From Mesorhabditis belari (lineage: Eukaryota > Nematoda > Chromadorea > Rhabditida > Rhabditidae), in the NCBI GenBank assembly GCA_958450365.1, contig CAUEEP010000727.1:248001-312000 (forward strand): 64,000 bases of DNA, given 5' to 3'. Position 1 is the stretch's first letter; every line of letters begins with the position of its first letter. This document shows positions 47,597 through 60,974 of the stretch, piece after piece. Under the pieces are notes generated by a model. It was not told where the DNA came from. It did not search any database and was given only the letters and a program-made list of their open reading frames with translations. Made by a program: the position numbers and the translations under genes.

Positions 47597-50500
47597 CGGT
47601 CCAGGTGTCTTTCTCGATCCAAGAATCACCGGCACAACCACATCGAAATGCTCGAGATCGAGCTTGAAGAAATAGCTGCATGTGACGAGGCCGTTTGCCT
47701 GAATAGCTCTTAGTTTACTTAACATAAAAGTACTGTAACTGTAAATCTGAACAGTGAAAAGAAGTGAACAGAAAGATACTGTAAAGCCCAGTCTTTTTCT
47801 CATTTACAGTAGCCTATATAAAAGCATTAAGGCTGAGTATCTTTAAATAAAGACTGAGTAAATTTCAATTTCAATTTCGTGAAGAACTCCGGCTTTCTCA
47901 GGAATACTGTAATGAGATGACTAGAGATTTTGCAGTAAGCACTCCTAAATATCGAAAAAAAGAATGAATACACAACAAAGGATATTTCTGGGTGTATGGC
48001 TTGTAGAAGGAAAGCTACAGTACCCTAAAATTCTTATCAACTTATTCATTCACTTGAATATCTTCATATTCTTAAGAACTAAAGTCAGGTGTCTTTCTAA
48101 AAACCTCAGCGTACTGTAACTTTCCCTCAAAAAAGCCCGTGTACATGCTAAAGAAAGAATCTGGGAAAGAAAAAGGGTATCACTCAGATTTTTTTTTACC
48201 TTATCCAACACATCTGTGCTTATAGCCTAAAGATATTATACCAATATGATTCCAATATGATTCCAATATTATACCAATATTATACCAATATTATACTAAT
48301 ATTATACAAATATTATACAAATATTATACTAATATTATACTAATATTATACAAATATTATACTAATATTATACTAATATTATACTAATATTATACCAATA
48401 TTATACTAATATTATACCAATATTATACTAATATTATACCAATATTATACCAATATTATACTAATATTATACCAATATTATACCAATATGATACCAAATA
48501 TGATACCAATATTATACCAATATTATACCAATACTATACCAATATTATACCAATATGTAACTTTTTGTAAACAAGGTGTTTTCTACTACCTGAATACTCG
48601 TAGGGGGGAGGTCACTGGGTATCGTGAAGTCGATCACTTTTGTTTGTGGACCTTTGCCGGGTGCCGCTTTGCACGTACCCTTAATTTGAATAGATTTTGA
48701 GAGAATTGTAGCTACCGTATAAGCTAACTAGTGAACTTACCGTAGAACGTAATTATTTACTTTAACAGGAGAGACTTTTGAAATACCGTAAACGATGCTG
48801 TATACGGTATCCGTATCAACTCTAAAGCTTATTTCCAAACCAGGATCTGAACTAGTCCAATCTCTAGACCTCATCAAATAAAAGCCAGGGCTTAGGCTTA
48901 CGATTCAAAGGCCATGCTGGATTCTTTAGAACCTTTAGAAATTTAAGAAACCTTTAAAAACCTTTAGAACTTAGTTATTATATTTAAAATGGCTATAAAA
49001 ACTGGCTTAATTTAAACTTAAAATGGCCCACCCTCTGGCTGAGATAGATCACGAGCTAGTTTTAAATGGGAGAGACATTATGGGAGAGCTATGGCTCTAA
49101 TCTTACATTTCCTTGAGTTTCACTGGACATTTCTGACCTAAGCTGTAGACCAGTCAAAACCAGTCAAAACCAGTTAAAACTGGAGTCTAAACCTGGCTTA
49201 GAATCCTAGGACCCGACTCGATTCAACCACTTCTGATCACAATTTCAATTGTCAGGTCGAATAAATTCTACAAATCAAATCTACAGATCTTTAAAACGTT
49301 TTCATTTTCTTAGTAAATCCAATGAATTTTTTGAAAAAATGAATCAATTTTTCAACTCACATGCGTTTCCACCGCAATTGTGATTGATCTTCGATCGGAG
49401 AGATGAGACTCATATCGATTTCGGGCCTAAAAATTGCAAAATCTCTTGATTATTCTTTATTTTTTTGTGTTTCATTAGAAAAAAATACCACAAAATCGAT
49501 TTGTTGACATAAAGAAACAAGCACGCATTCTTTGTTGCTGTCCTAAAATATTTAGAAGTGAAATTTTCAACTCTTATAAGCTACCCTTTTCCGCCATCGT
49601 TTTGGCTTTGTTCGGTTCTCGAGAGTGAGCGTGAGGCGAGTTGTTTCACCTAGAAAAAAAAGCTGTCAACGATCGGAATACTAACTTTTTGTCGCGTCCG
49701 TTTCCTTCCTATTTGCGTTGCTATTTTGCAATTATTCGCGTCGCATTTTTCGGCCTTTTCTCCCTTCCCGAAGTTGTTTTTTTTTTGATCTGCGGGTTTT
49801 TGCCTTCCCTCTTGGGGAACTTTTGTTGTTTCATTTTTGATGCGCATGCTGTTTTTGTAATGGTTATTGTTGCATTTCGGTTCTGTACTAATAAACAGTA
49901 ACATTATAAATTCACTTTGCTTTATGGCTACCCTTCAGGTTTTAAATCCTGCTTAGATAACTGGTTTTACTAACATTTGTGTCACCATCGACGTAGTATC
50001 AATCTCCGATCCGTACTCTTCTCAAGAGTATTAATCTATTGTTGGATACTACGTGTTCTTGTTACGTTATAAGCGCTTTTGGGGAAACCCTTTTTAACCT
50101 TTTGTGCTATTCGGCCATTCTTAAGCAGAATCATCCTCGTGGATAAGGTTAAAGCGGGTCGCACTCCAAACTTTTTAACAATTGTCAGACATTGTCAGAC
50201 ATTGTAAGACATTGTCAGCCATCAGCTTACCAGCTTTTGAAAACATTGAACTATTCAATTCAATAATTAACCTGGTAGGAGTCCTATCTCTGCCACTTGC
50301 ATTGTAGCCATGAGCATCCCTTTGCTACTTCCACAACAGCCGTGCAGCTGAAAAAGAAAAAAAAACGATAAAGTTTTTATGGTTACTGTAACAGTAATGC
50401 AATAATGCATATATTGTATCATTATTTCCTATTGCTTTTCTACAGCACTGGACAATGAAATATGATATTTGAAAAAAGATCGTCACTTTCGCGCGTCTGT

Positions 50501-52476
50501 AACTCCCTTGTCTTTGAGTTTAAACTATTAGTGTTATACATTTTCTGAAAGCTCTTTTCAACGGCTACACAATGGTAATATTGATATTTAGAAATACGGT
50601 AAAGACAAGGGAGTTACAGATGCGCGAAAGTGACGATCTTTTTTCAAATATCATATTTCATTGTCCAGTAGTGTATTTGCCCACCTCTTCTTCTTCAGTG
50701 ACCGACGTCGATTCCCTGAGATAAGGCGCGTCCAAATTGAGCAATGACCACACTTTGAAAGTTTTCTCTGAAAAAAAACGTTGAACATGATTGAATATTG
50801 GGTTTGTGATGACTTTAATGAGCTAAAATTGAGACTGTTGACTAATGTTCAGTCTCAGTTCTCACAGTAACGAGGCGGTTTTCACTGAAAATTTCTCTCC
50901 AAAGAGCTTCAAAAATTGGAATGGTTTTATCACATAGATTCTAGTTTTTCATTTTCTTTAAAACCTGATATGAACTCGCTTCCGCCATCCTCAGGTAGAT
51001 GAAGAATGGCAGAACCTGAAAGAAAGAAATTAATGACAAAGGAAAGAAGAAAGGAAGAAAGGAAGAAAGAAGGGAAGAAAGGAAGAAAGAAAGAAAAGAA
51101 GGGAAGAAAGAAAGAAAGAAAGAAAGAAATAGGAAGAAAGAAAGAAAGAAAGTGATATTTTATCATTAAGTCTAGTAATTTTTCTTATTTGGATTTAGAA
51201 ATTGACATCTACTTGTAACAGAATAACGAGTTAGTTCTACTAATAAAGAACAATGAGAAAGAAAGACTTTTAGCGTTAGATCAAGTTATTCTTATTGGAT
51301 TTTAAGCAATACAGATAGAAGATAAGAACAAATTCTGCTCTTCAACGATCTCAATTCAGCCAACTCACATGTGTATCGCACGCTCCCGAAACCCTCTCTT
51401 TCCACGGATGAGACCACGTCAAGTGGTAGCTGAAATTGCTTTTAAATTTCTTTTTTTCAATCTTTATCTTCTTATCTTATCTTAAAAGCTAAATTTAATC
51501 TAAATTTTCAATAATTACACAGAATTCATCTAAAATTAGCATTTAAAATTCGCATTTAAAATTCAAACGTGGGTTTCAAACGAGATCTTGTGCAGTCCGT
51601 CGTGGAGCTCGTACTCGGGATTGCAATGCTCGAAAATCTCGCTGTAAATGAGTTCTTTTACAAGTAAAATAGGCTCTCAAATATGTTTCGAATATATCAA
51701 TGTTTTTCGTAATCACAATTTCTACAAATTTCTCTACAAATTGTCCCCACTTACACGGTGAGATCGATCGGCTCATCGAGAACAGTCTCTCGACTCTCAA
51801 AAACCACGTCCGTGTTCTTATTATACCAACCCTAAAATGAAAAATAGTTGATTATTTTGATTAATTGAATATTTCAAACCGTTTCAGCTAATCCAAAGAG
51901 TCGAACGTGAAGCCCGGCCACTTTGACGGGACGGGTCGCGTGGATTGTGATCTCGCCCTGGAAATGCTTCAGTTAAGGAGATATGCTTCAGTTTTTGATT
52001 GGATTCGAAAGTTAATTGATTCGTGAAATAATAGGATTTACTTTGGTAATTGCATTTGAACAAAGGATTCTAAAGCAAAAAGAGATTCAGCTATGAATTT
52101 GTGGGGTTTTCGGGGGTCGACGAATCGACGGTCGATCGACGACGATTTGATTTGATTCCTATTTGATTCCTATTTAGTTCTTTGTAGTTCCTGTTTGGTT
52201 CCTGTTCGGTTCCTGTTCGGTTTCTATTAGGTTCCTATTTAGCTCTTTGTAGTTCCTGTTTGGTTCCCATTATTGAAGCTATTCATTTTATTCAGTCTAT
52301 CAAATGAAACTCGGATTTAGTTGGTTAGTTAGTTCTTTTTTGTTCACTTTTTATGTACAATATTTATAAAAGCCTTTGAAAGATGAAATCTGAATGCAAA
52401 CCTTGACAATATCGCCTCCTACATAGGGCGTGTCGAGATTTCTGTCGAGGACGAGGTCGAAATGCTCGATACGCAT
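47588..52476 (-). CDS. Arrestin-domain (alpha-arrestin, ARRDC-type) protein
   Basis: About 13-14 exons on the minus strand, including 52402-52476, 51880-51957, 51755-51831, about 51563-51637, 51369-51432, 51000-51050, 50695-50768, 50271-50350, 49587-49650, 49490-49542, 49363-49428, about 48585-48680, about 48205-48232 and 47588-47698. Arrestin N-domain: MRIEHFDLVLDRNLDTPYVG, GEITIHATRPVKVAGLHVRL, then ISFETHLPLDVVSSVEREGF and GSVRYTCSAILHLPE, the family's 'PF-F-L..S.EG.-GSVRY' pattern. C-domain: TRLTLTLENRTKPKRW, KVIDFTIPSDLPPTSIQ, TCSYFFKLDLEHFDVVVPVI. Alpha-arrestins act as adaptors for receptor trafficking and ubiquitination. I see no PPxY tail after the C-domain; the protein ends at KTPGPID. 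The first in-frame ATG is preceded by two out-of-frame ATGs behind an acceptor at about 52517. Short exons in the middle are less certain than the ends. Confidence 0.85.
48237..48558. repeat. 11-12-bp minisatellite (AATATTATACC)n
   Basis: About 27 units of AATATTATACC / AATATTATACT in an arrestin intron; the plus strand reads open as a Tyr-Thr-Ile-Pro repeat, which is not coding. Confidence 0.9.
49655..50225. other. Long arrestin intron, no exon seen
   Basis: About 600 bp between arrestin exons. Contains an imperfect hairpin near 49992-50050 (CGACGTAGTATCAA mirrored by TTGGATACTACGTG) and GTCAGACATT repeats near 50180-50215. No coding exon on either strand. Confidence 0.5.
50443..50673. mobile_element. 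231-bp TA-flanked palindromic MITE, copy 2
   Basis: Same length and nearly the same sequence as 27956-28186, flanked by TA (50441-50442, 50674-50675), in an intron of the arrestin gene. The left tip differs slightly (CAGCACTGGACAATG). Confidence 0.88.
51046..51152. repeat. GGAAGAAAGAAA microsatellite
   Basis: Purine-rich AAAGAAAGGAAG units in an arrestin intron. On the minus strand this is a long pyrimidine tract leading to the acceptor at 51050 (CTTTCAG), so it may serve as an extended polypyrimidine tract. Confidence 0.8.
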
Positions 52477-53097
52477 GCCAGCCTGATGATCATTTCCGCC
52501 CCTTCCCACACATCACCTAGATTACAAAGAAAATGGTAAATGTTTTGATTGCTGGTTATAAAATAGTTAATATTGTATTGTAAAAAGTTTAAAACTTATA
52601 GTCATGCTGGATGCGGGTTTTTAAACGTTTAAAGTTTAAAGTTTAAAGTTTTTAAACGGCATCGATTTGGAGATTGAATTTGAATAAATTTGAATAAATT
52701 TGAATAAATTTGAATAAACTTAAAGCCAACTTTAAACTTCAAACAAGAAAAAGTGCTAAAGTTTACATAAAATAAACTTTGAACACTGGTTATTTAAGTT
52801 GATTGTCTCTTTGTTGAAATCTTTTGTTTCTTTTTGTTGAAGTCTTTTGACTCACCCATGCACGCAGAAATGCCCGGTGGCTTCACGCTTTTCCACCTGA
52901 ATTCGTCTTTGAAAAAAACGAGCTGAGAAATATAACAACTTTTACAAATTTTCAAAAGGCATTTTTTTCGAATGGCATTGAACAATGGGGTGCTGAAGTG
53001 AGAAAGAAAGAATTTTTGAATTGTGTATTGGAAAGCTCGCGAAATTTCGAGTTTTTGAAAGCTTATGAAAAGAAAAGCTTTGTCAGATTGAAAATAT
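52477..53097. other. 5' flank of the arrestin-domain gene
   Basis: Contains the likely 5' UTR with two out-of-frame ATGs, a GTTTAAA repeat near 52625-52660 and four ATAAATTTGA units near 52680-52720. A minus-strand frame at 52794-52985 shows nothing recognisable. Confidence 0.45.
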
Positions 53098-53588
53098 GGG
53101 GTAGGCTAATTTCCGCAATTTTTTTTGCGCAACTGAGATCAACTGCGCAACTTGCCATAACTTTCTTCTAAGTCAGCCAATCTTTATGATTTTGATTTCA
53201 TTTTGTAGATCTCAATAAGTGCAACAAAATGACACCAAAATCATCGGTTAAAGACCGGCTCACTTCGAAGAAAGTTATGACGAGTTGCGCAAAGTTATGA
53301 CGAGTTATGACGAGTTATGACGAGTTATGACGAGTTGCGCAGATGATCCTGTTGCGCGAATAAAATGGCGGAAATTAGCCTACTCCCATTACTATTTTAA
53401 ATGTGATGGGAAAAGAATCTCTATTTTATGCAGTTAGATTGTAATGAAATTTCCCTCATCGGTGTGATTTTGTTGCACTTATTGAGATCTACAAAATGAA
53501 ACCAAAATCATAAAGACTGGTCCACTTAGAAGAAAGTTATGGAGAAGAAAGTTGCGCAAAAAAAAAATTGCGGAAATTAGCCTACCCC
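53098..53588. mobile_element. MITE with TGGGGTAGGCTAATTTCCGC ends
   Basis: Left GGGGTAGGCTAATTTCCGCA and right (reverse-complemented) GGGGTAGGCTAATTTCCGCA are identical over 20 bp. A third inverted tip lies inside (GGCGGAAATTAGCCTACTCC, about 53370-53390), suggesting a nested or duplicated end. Several GACGAGTTAT units occur at 53278-53335. Non-coding. Confidence 0.8.
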
Positions 53589-54667
53589 AATCTTTCTTTT
53601 CAAAACTAAATTTTCCGTTATGATCTTTGCCATTAATCTTAGCCAGGCTTTCAGGCGAAAAATTGAATATCTTTTAATGTTAAAAGAATAAGTCAACAAA
53701 TGGGGCACCAATTTTTTTCCGTTTTTTTTCGTCGCAGTGAGTAACTGCCCTATTTGTTTAGTTTTGTTTTGAAAAAAAGAAAAAAGAAATTAAATTTTCC
53801 GCTTTTTTTCCGCTTACAAGCCTTTTCTTGATGAAATCAATGAATAATCAAGAAATATTTGGGATTAAAGTATTCAAGGACGAAAGGAAGAGGTCAAGAA
53901 AGAGATCAAGGACAAGAATATTGTAAGATCAATCTCTAAAAGACATAAAATTTCAAACTGGCTGGCTTGAATTTGAAATTTTGCATAGTTTTGAAGCCAG
54001 AAAAGTCCAGCCGAATGTTCTAGGACTTATGTTTTGGAATTCAAGGCTGATTTGAGATTTGAGAGCTTGGATATCAGAGAATTTGCATAACTTTAGTTCC
54101 AAGAGCTTGCCATGTTTTGAAGAAAAAGCAATGATTGAAGAAAACTCTACGAACCAAGCCTTTTTTTCCCTTCTCAATCTTAAATACCCCATGGGAAGTC
54201 AATGGAAATCCGATTTTCGTCCCTTTTCTTTCTCCCAAAAAGGAACCAAGCCAAAATGCTCTTGCTCAATAGAAAACAAGCTGGTACTGAAGGGTAAATT
54301 TTCGAAAGGAATTCAATTGAAGCTATTTATTGAAAGCATTGAAAGCAAAAAAGTTTGATTATGGTTCATGGCACGGATTTGGGACAAGTTTACGAGAATT
54401 TGATAAAAAATGGAATAGAATAAGATTGGAAAAAAATGAGCAAGATTCTAGAATAGATTAAAGATTGATGTTGTTTGAAAAAGATTTAGAAAGCATTAGA
54501 ATTGATTAATTTGCTTTTGAAAAGATGAAAAATTGAAATTTTCTAATTACAGTATTGACCAAGTATTGAAAATGCAAAATTTCGAAAAAGGAAAATATTT
54601 TTTGGCAATAAAGTTTGAATAATCAATAAAACGTGAGCTAAAAGATAAAGACAAATTAAAAGACATT
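53589..54667. other. Gene-poor stretch, nothing recognised
   Basis: AT-rich sequence with frames on both strands around 53953-54358 that have no motif, no splice context and no signal peptide. I see no gene here. Confidence 0.45.
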
Positions 54668-55010
54668 TTGATCTAATACGGTTCCGATACGGTTCCTATT
54701 TTGATCTAATACGGTTCCAATGCGGTTCCTATTTTGATCCAATACGGTTCCAATACGGTTCTTTTTTTGATCTAATACAGTTCCAATACGGTTCCTATTT
54801 TGATCTAATACGGTTCTTTTTTTGATCTAATACAGTTCCAATACGGTTCCAATACGGTTCCTATTTTGATCCAATACGGTTCTTTTTTTGATCTAATACG
54901 GTTCCAATACGGCTCTTTTTTGATCTATTACGGTTCCAATACGGTTCCAATACAGTTCCTATTTTGATCCAATACGGTTCCAATACGGTTCTTTTTCGGT
55001 TCCAATAAGA
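54668..55010. repeat. Tandem repeat TTTGATCTAATACGGTTCCAATACGGTTCC-type
   Basis: About 25-30 short sub-units of AATACGGTTCC interspersed with TATTTTGATCT / TTTTTTGATCT, in an irregular higher-order pattern. Non-coding. Confidence 0.9.
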
Positions 55011-55459
55011 CAAAGTTTGGCGTTCTTTTCTTGGATTCATTCAAAAAAATGCATTGGATAGACTCTGAGCATGATTGAATTGAGTAATCAAATCGATCCG
55101 AAAACTTGATTTTGCTAGAAAAAGCATGGAAACTTTTCAGTAACACATTTAAAAGAAAAGAAACATCAATTTCTGCCATTTCTCGAAAAGAGGCCTAATG
55201 TCAATGGTAATAAAAAAGCGTCAAAATGTTGTAAAGTGGCCAGATAATTGCTGTCATTCACAATTGCAAAAAAAACCTCAACAAAGAAAAAAGATCTGGC
55301 AACTGTTCGATCGCTATAGAAAAAAGAAACTTAAAAATGAGAAAAATTAGATCAAAGTTGAAGAGCTCATTGTTGTTAAAAGCAAGCAATCGTTTCTAAA
55401 TTTTGTAGAAAATAGGAAATGATTAGTGTACTTCTTTTCGGGAATCGATTTTACTATTG

Positions 55460-55705
55460 AAGATTGATTGCTGTAAGCATACCAGAGTTGACATAGGTTA
55501 GACTTTTGTGGTTCAATCTTGGTTTGCTTAACACGCTGTAAGCAATCAATCTTCTTCTAGCCTTCAAGCCGTTAAAGTTAATCAGATATCTCTTTCCTGG
55601 AGTTGCTAAAAGACATGGTGCTAAAAGATTCAATTACCAAGTATAAATTAAAACTTCCAACGAAGCAAAACCAAGATTGAACCACAAAAGTCTAACCTAT
55701 GTCCA
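55460..55705. mobile_element. Inverted-repeat (MITE-like) element
   Basis: GACATAGGTTAGACTTTTGT then GGTTCAATCTTGGTTT at 55489-55528 is mirrored at about 55660-55704. An inner pair (AGATTGATTGCTGTAAGCA and its mirror, 55462-55480 and 55538-55556) overlaps the left arm. No target duplication determined. Confidence 0.65.
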
Positions 55706-58700
55706 GTAAAAGAAGTTCTTTGATCCCAGAAGCTTTATCGAAGGGAATAAATGCTTGTATAGCAAATCTTGACGTATTGTAGAAAAGAAAGAGTAGATAC
55801 CAGAGTTGTGCAATGATAGCGACAAGTAGAGTGTGGCATTTTAGAACGTACAGTCTCTAGCGTCTCTAGCGATAAGATTGCCTCACTTGAATGTTTTTAA
55901 GAGCTGATAAAAGTAACATTTGTTGCTGGAAAGTTTAAAAAAAACCATTATGGCTATGGAAAATACATGAAACTCTTTCAATTCTCACAATCAATAAACA
56001 CCAACACACTAAAAGAGATATCTAAATGAAATCTAGAAGAAAGGAGTGCGAAAGAGAAGAAGGAGAGGTCGATCCGACAAGTGGCTTCAGAAAGTGTGTG
56101 TTGTGTGTGTCAAAAAGAGAAACACAAGGGAAAAAAAAGTTCGTTTGCGGTGGGGGAAATAAGTTCAGGAGCAATTATGGAGAAGGGATGCACCACTACC
56201 GGAGAAGAGGAGGGGAGAGGGGAAACTCGAGACTCTCGTCATCAGAGACTCTATCCCTAGCTTCTGGGATGAGTATTTAGAGAATTGGAAAGGGAAAGAA
56301 AGGAAGAAAGGAAAGAAAGGAAAGAAAGGAAGAAAGGAAGAAAATGCCAGAAATAGGAACCACCCTCTGAGCATCTCTAAATTTGGGCTCCGGTCTTTCG
56401 GTTCTTCTCGGAAATCAGGACCAATTCTTAGAAAAAGATTTAGCTAGATTTAGCTACAGAAGTTTTAAATAGATTAAAACTCTAGCTTTAATCAAAGCCA
56501 TGAATCGGCCTACTCTGGTTACTTGAGGTGGCTTTCGGTTGAGTCTGCAACATTCCTTTCTGTCCCAAATGTTTATTGACAAGTTCCCTCTCTTGACAAA
56601 GATCTTCCCGAGTTTTGGTAGTGTATGAGAATGAAGTGAAGAAGAGTAAAAAAAGATTGACTTCAAAAGGGTGGTGGATAAATACCAAGAAAGGAGAGGT
56701 GTCCCCCGAGGGATTCTCCCATAGAAAGGACCTCCAAACAAGACAAGTCTCTTCGTTACTCTTCCCCCATCTATCCATTCTCTCGTTGATTTCCTTCTCG
56801 TTTAACTTCTAGTATCTACGTAGTAAATACTTGGCCCAAAGGGATTCTCCCTGAAATTGGATTCAAATTGACCGAGTTTGGTCTTTGCTCGACTAAGAGT
56901 AGAGAAAGGGAAACAATCCAAGAGTTGGAGATTTTCATGTAACATTCAAAATCCAGGAGAAATCCATGATTTTAGTCTTTTAGTGGGCTAGTGGAGTATG
57001 ATAAAATGGCACTGAAAAAAAGAACGTTCGGGAGACGTTCTCAAAAAAAGTTCTTTTGATCAAAGATTTCTGGGAAGTCATCCCAGAAAGTCATTTCTGG
57101 GAGAGGAATACTTGTATGAAATCCTAGTTTTTAAGATGTTATTCTTGAGAGCTTTTTGAATTATCTAGTCAAACAGGTACTCAAACCTGTAGTGCTTAAG
57201 TGCTTAAGTAGTAGTATAGGCGCTTAAGTATCAAAATGAGATGTAAAAGTAAATCAGTGCAATTATTTCTAAAAGTCTTAACTTTTTAGGTCATTCTAGG
57301 TTTATCAAAGTTTTTCTCTTCTTGAGATAAAGATTGCCTGGAAAATTGGTGTGAAGCCTGGAAAATTGGCGTGATTTAATAGCTACCAATTAAGGTAAGT
57401 CATGGTAAACTATTTTTGGGAAAATCCTTTGCCTTTGAAAAAAAGAGTAAAGAAAGAACTTCAACTTTTTTGGTGATTGTCACCGTCAATGACGTGAAAT
57501 GCGAAGACCGAATCTTTGCGACAAAAAGCGAGTCACTCATGCGAGAAGAAAACCCCCAAAGAAGAAGCTCGGTTTATCGTGGTGCGAATCCAAAAATGGA
57601 TAAAGCCTGAGACAAGGACCGGCAGTCAGGCAGGAAAAGGGGAAAAACGGCTGCTTGAGCTAAGGAGGACGGCCAGGCTTTTCTGCTCCAAACAAGAGAT
57701 AGAAAAGGAGAAAGGAGAGAATGGGGGAGATGGCTGACTGAAGGAAGGGGAAGGCCGTGATACGCGGTATTGACTGCGATGGTCCCGAGGGAGCCGACCG
57801 CAGAGCATCCCCCACCACCAAACACAACCACAGATTCGGGCTCACATATCCGCTAAATATTCACACCATCACCGTGTTGAGAAAAAACAAGGTAAACAGG
57901 ATGGTGTACCAAGTGGATCTCTTTAAAGTCGAGAAGCGACGGAAAAATGAAGTCCATGGCTGGATTTATGAAAACTCTAGCATTGTCGAAGCCCTTGCAT
58001 TGATAGGGTTTGGGAAATTTGGGAAAGAAATCGCAAATGACATGGTTGCTCTGATTCCAAAGGTTTTTTAGGATTTTAAACCATTTTCCCTTCTAGAATT
58101 GCACAATACGTCACTGCTTTAGTTGTTTACTTTTATGAGAACACGCATAGATAAAACACTTTCACTAGAATCAGTTGCAACGAGCGCCCCATTGAAGTAA
58201 CGATGGAGAGAGAGAGAGGGAAGAGCCCGATGGTGGCGGTGTCCATTGAAAGTCGCGATTGACATGCCTGATAGGACTTCAAGCACATGGCCCTTCCCAA
58301 TAAGGGTCCCGGCCGACCCAATTCTTCTCCAAATTTGGCAAGATTTCTGCGGGAAATCCTTCAGTCAGTTAATCGGGGAGAAACAAAAACATTTTTAAAG
58401 TTAATTTGAGAAGGCTTGCAAAGAAAGGGGAGCTGGTCAAAACAGCGCCGGCCAAAAGAATGCGTTTGCGGTTAAGTCTTATTTTCATTTCTTCAGTATT
58501 TCTTATTTAAATTGGATGTAGAAAAAAAAATTAGCTATCTGCTGAATTTTTCGGAGCCGTTTAGAACAAATCTGGGATGCGAAAATGTCAAAAAAAGCGA
58601 AAGGAGGCTCAAAAAGAGGTTAACTGAGCTTTTCTCGACACCAATTTTGTTTTAAATGATCTCAAAGTAGGCAAAATGTAGATAATCTTATTCTACATCC

Positions 58701-58862
58701 AATAAGAATAAGAAACGCATAAAAATTTAACCCCAGAGGGGATATTTTTGCCGTGGCGCTTTTTCTACACGGTACTGTTTCGACCAACTCCCAACGATAA
58801 ACCAACAAAAGCAAGTGTGCCTAGCGCGAAAAAAAGATAACTTTCAAACATCAAGTCACTGC
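55706..58862. other. 3.2-kb intergenic stretch without a recognised gene
   Basis: Frames such as 56026-56280 (+) and 57757-58071 (+, including KRRKNEVHGWIYENSSIVEA) show no known domain or exon context. GGAAAGAAAGGAAG repeats lie at about 56287-56342. GAGA-rich and GC-richer sequence near 57600-57800 and 58200-58320 could be regulatory, upstream of ran. I make no gene call. Confidence 0.45.
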
Positions 58863-59240
58863 GGGGGTGGGACAAATGCTACCTTTTTTTTTGCTGGAAA
58901 AGGCCTTAGGCAAGGCCGTAGAGCTTCGAAAATATTTCCGTATAAGGGAATCGTATGCGTAGATTCCGAATTTCGACAAATCAGACCTCGCTGACACGTC
59001 AAATTTGGGCTAAAAGGCAAAAACTACGCAACTTAACGCTTTTCCGCAGTTTTTGCCTTTTAGCCCAAATTTGACGTGTCAGCGAGGTCTGATTTATCGA
59101 AATTCGGAATCTACGCATACGATTCCCTTGTCTGAAAACATTTTTGAAGCTCTACGACCTTTCCTAAGGCCTTTTCCAGCAAAAAAAGGTGCGCAAATGT
59201 CCAGGTGCGCAAAAAAAAAGGTCGCATTTGTCCCACTCCC
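58863..59240. mobile_element. hAT-type MITE copy 2, 8-bp target duplication
   Basis: Same family as 13344-13731: ends GGGGGTGGGACAAAT / ATTTGTCCCACTCCC, near-complete palindrome, 378 bp. Flanked by the exact 8-bp repeat GTCACTGC (58855-58862 and 59241-59248). It lies about 450 bp upstream of the ran start. Confidence 0.9.
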
Positions 59241-59699
59241 GTCACTGCCATTTTCAGATTTTAAGTACTCTCCGTAAAGGCTCAATTAAAGGATTGAACA
59301 TCTCTTTCTTATTGCAATTACAGTAAGACTTGACGGAGTTTGGCGTATAAAACGACCTTCTTGCACAAAAAAACCATTTCTGTTTCGTAACATTTCACAC
59401 GATCTTGCCTAAATTCCCACAATTAACACGCATCCCAGTAATTTCTTTTGTTCTTTTGTTCTCTCCAAATCTCCCAGACATTTCGAAATCACCTGACACT
59501 TTTTTGGCGCCCAACCTGTGCCGTTTTCGACTGAACACCGCAATCCAAAGGACAAAAATTGTGTACACCCAAAGAGCTTTTTGAACATATCGCGCAAAAT
59601 TCTAACTACAGATTCGAAATAAACGAAATAGACTGGCTTTTCTTGGAATTTTCTTTTTTTTACTATTATCTTTGTTTTTTATGAAATTTTAAATTTAGA

Positions 59700-60700
<1,001 letters not shown>

Positions 60701-60974
60701 ATGGCTTCTTCGAGAGAACGATGACACCATAAGAATTTTCAAATTACTGTTAAATTTAATATTTATGATTTAATTTTGTTATTTTAAAATTCAACTATGT
60801 CCAAGCAGTTCGGTGAAATAAAGAATTTTTACATTTGTTTGATTAAAATCTCAAGTTTGCATGACAATTTACTGATTACACTTAATTTTACCGAACCAAT
60901 AGGTAGTGCTAGAGCTGATTTTGATGGCGATAAAATGTTGTGATAGCGCAGTATTTCTTAATTTAGTTAACAGA
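60701..60974 (+). promoter_or_regulatory. Intercistronic region ran-rfc with poly(A) signal and trans-splice acceptor
   Basis: AATAAA at 60817-60822 is the likely ran poly(A) signal. About 150 bp later GTTAACAG (to 60973) stands one base before the rfc ATG. A spacing of 274 bp, ending in an acceptor, is what a nematode operon with SL2-type trans-splicing shows. SL usage is inferred. Confidence 0.6.

Noticed and set aside
48488..48700. Plus-strand frame beginning with an Ile-Pro-Tyr repeat
   Set aside because: Read-through from the AATATTATACC minisatellite into the antisense of an arrestin exon.
57757..58071. 104-residue plus-strand frame with a plausible protein composition
   Set aside because: No domain, signal peptide or splice partner recognised, and it overlaps minus-strand frames of equal quality; left as unannotated.
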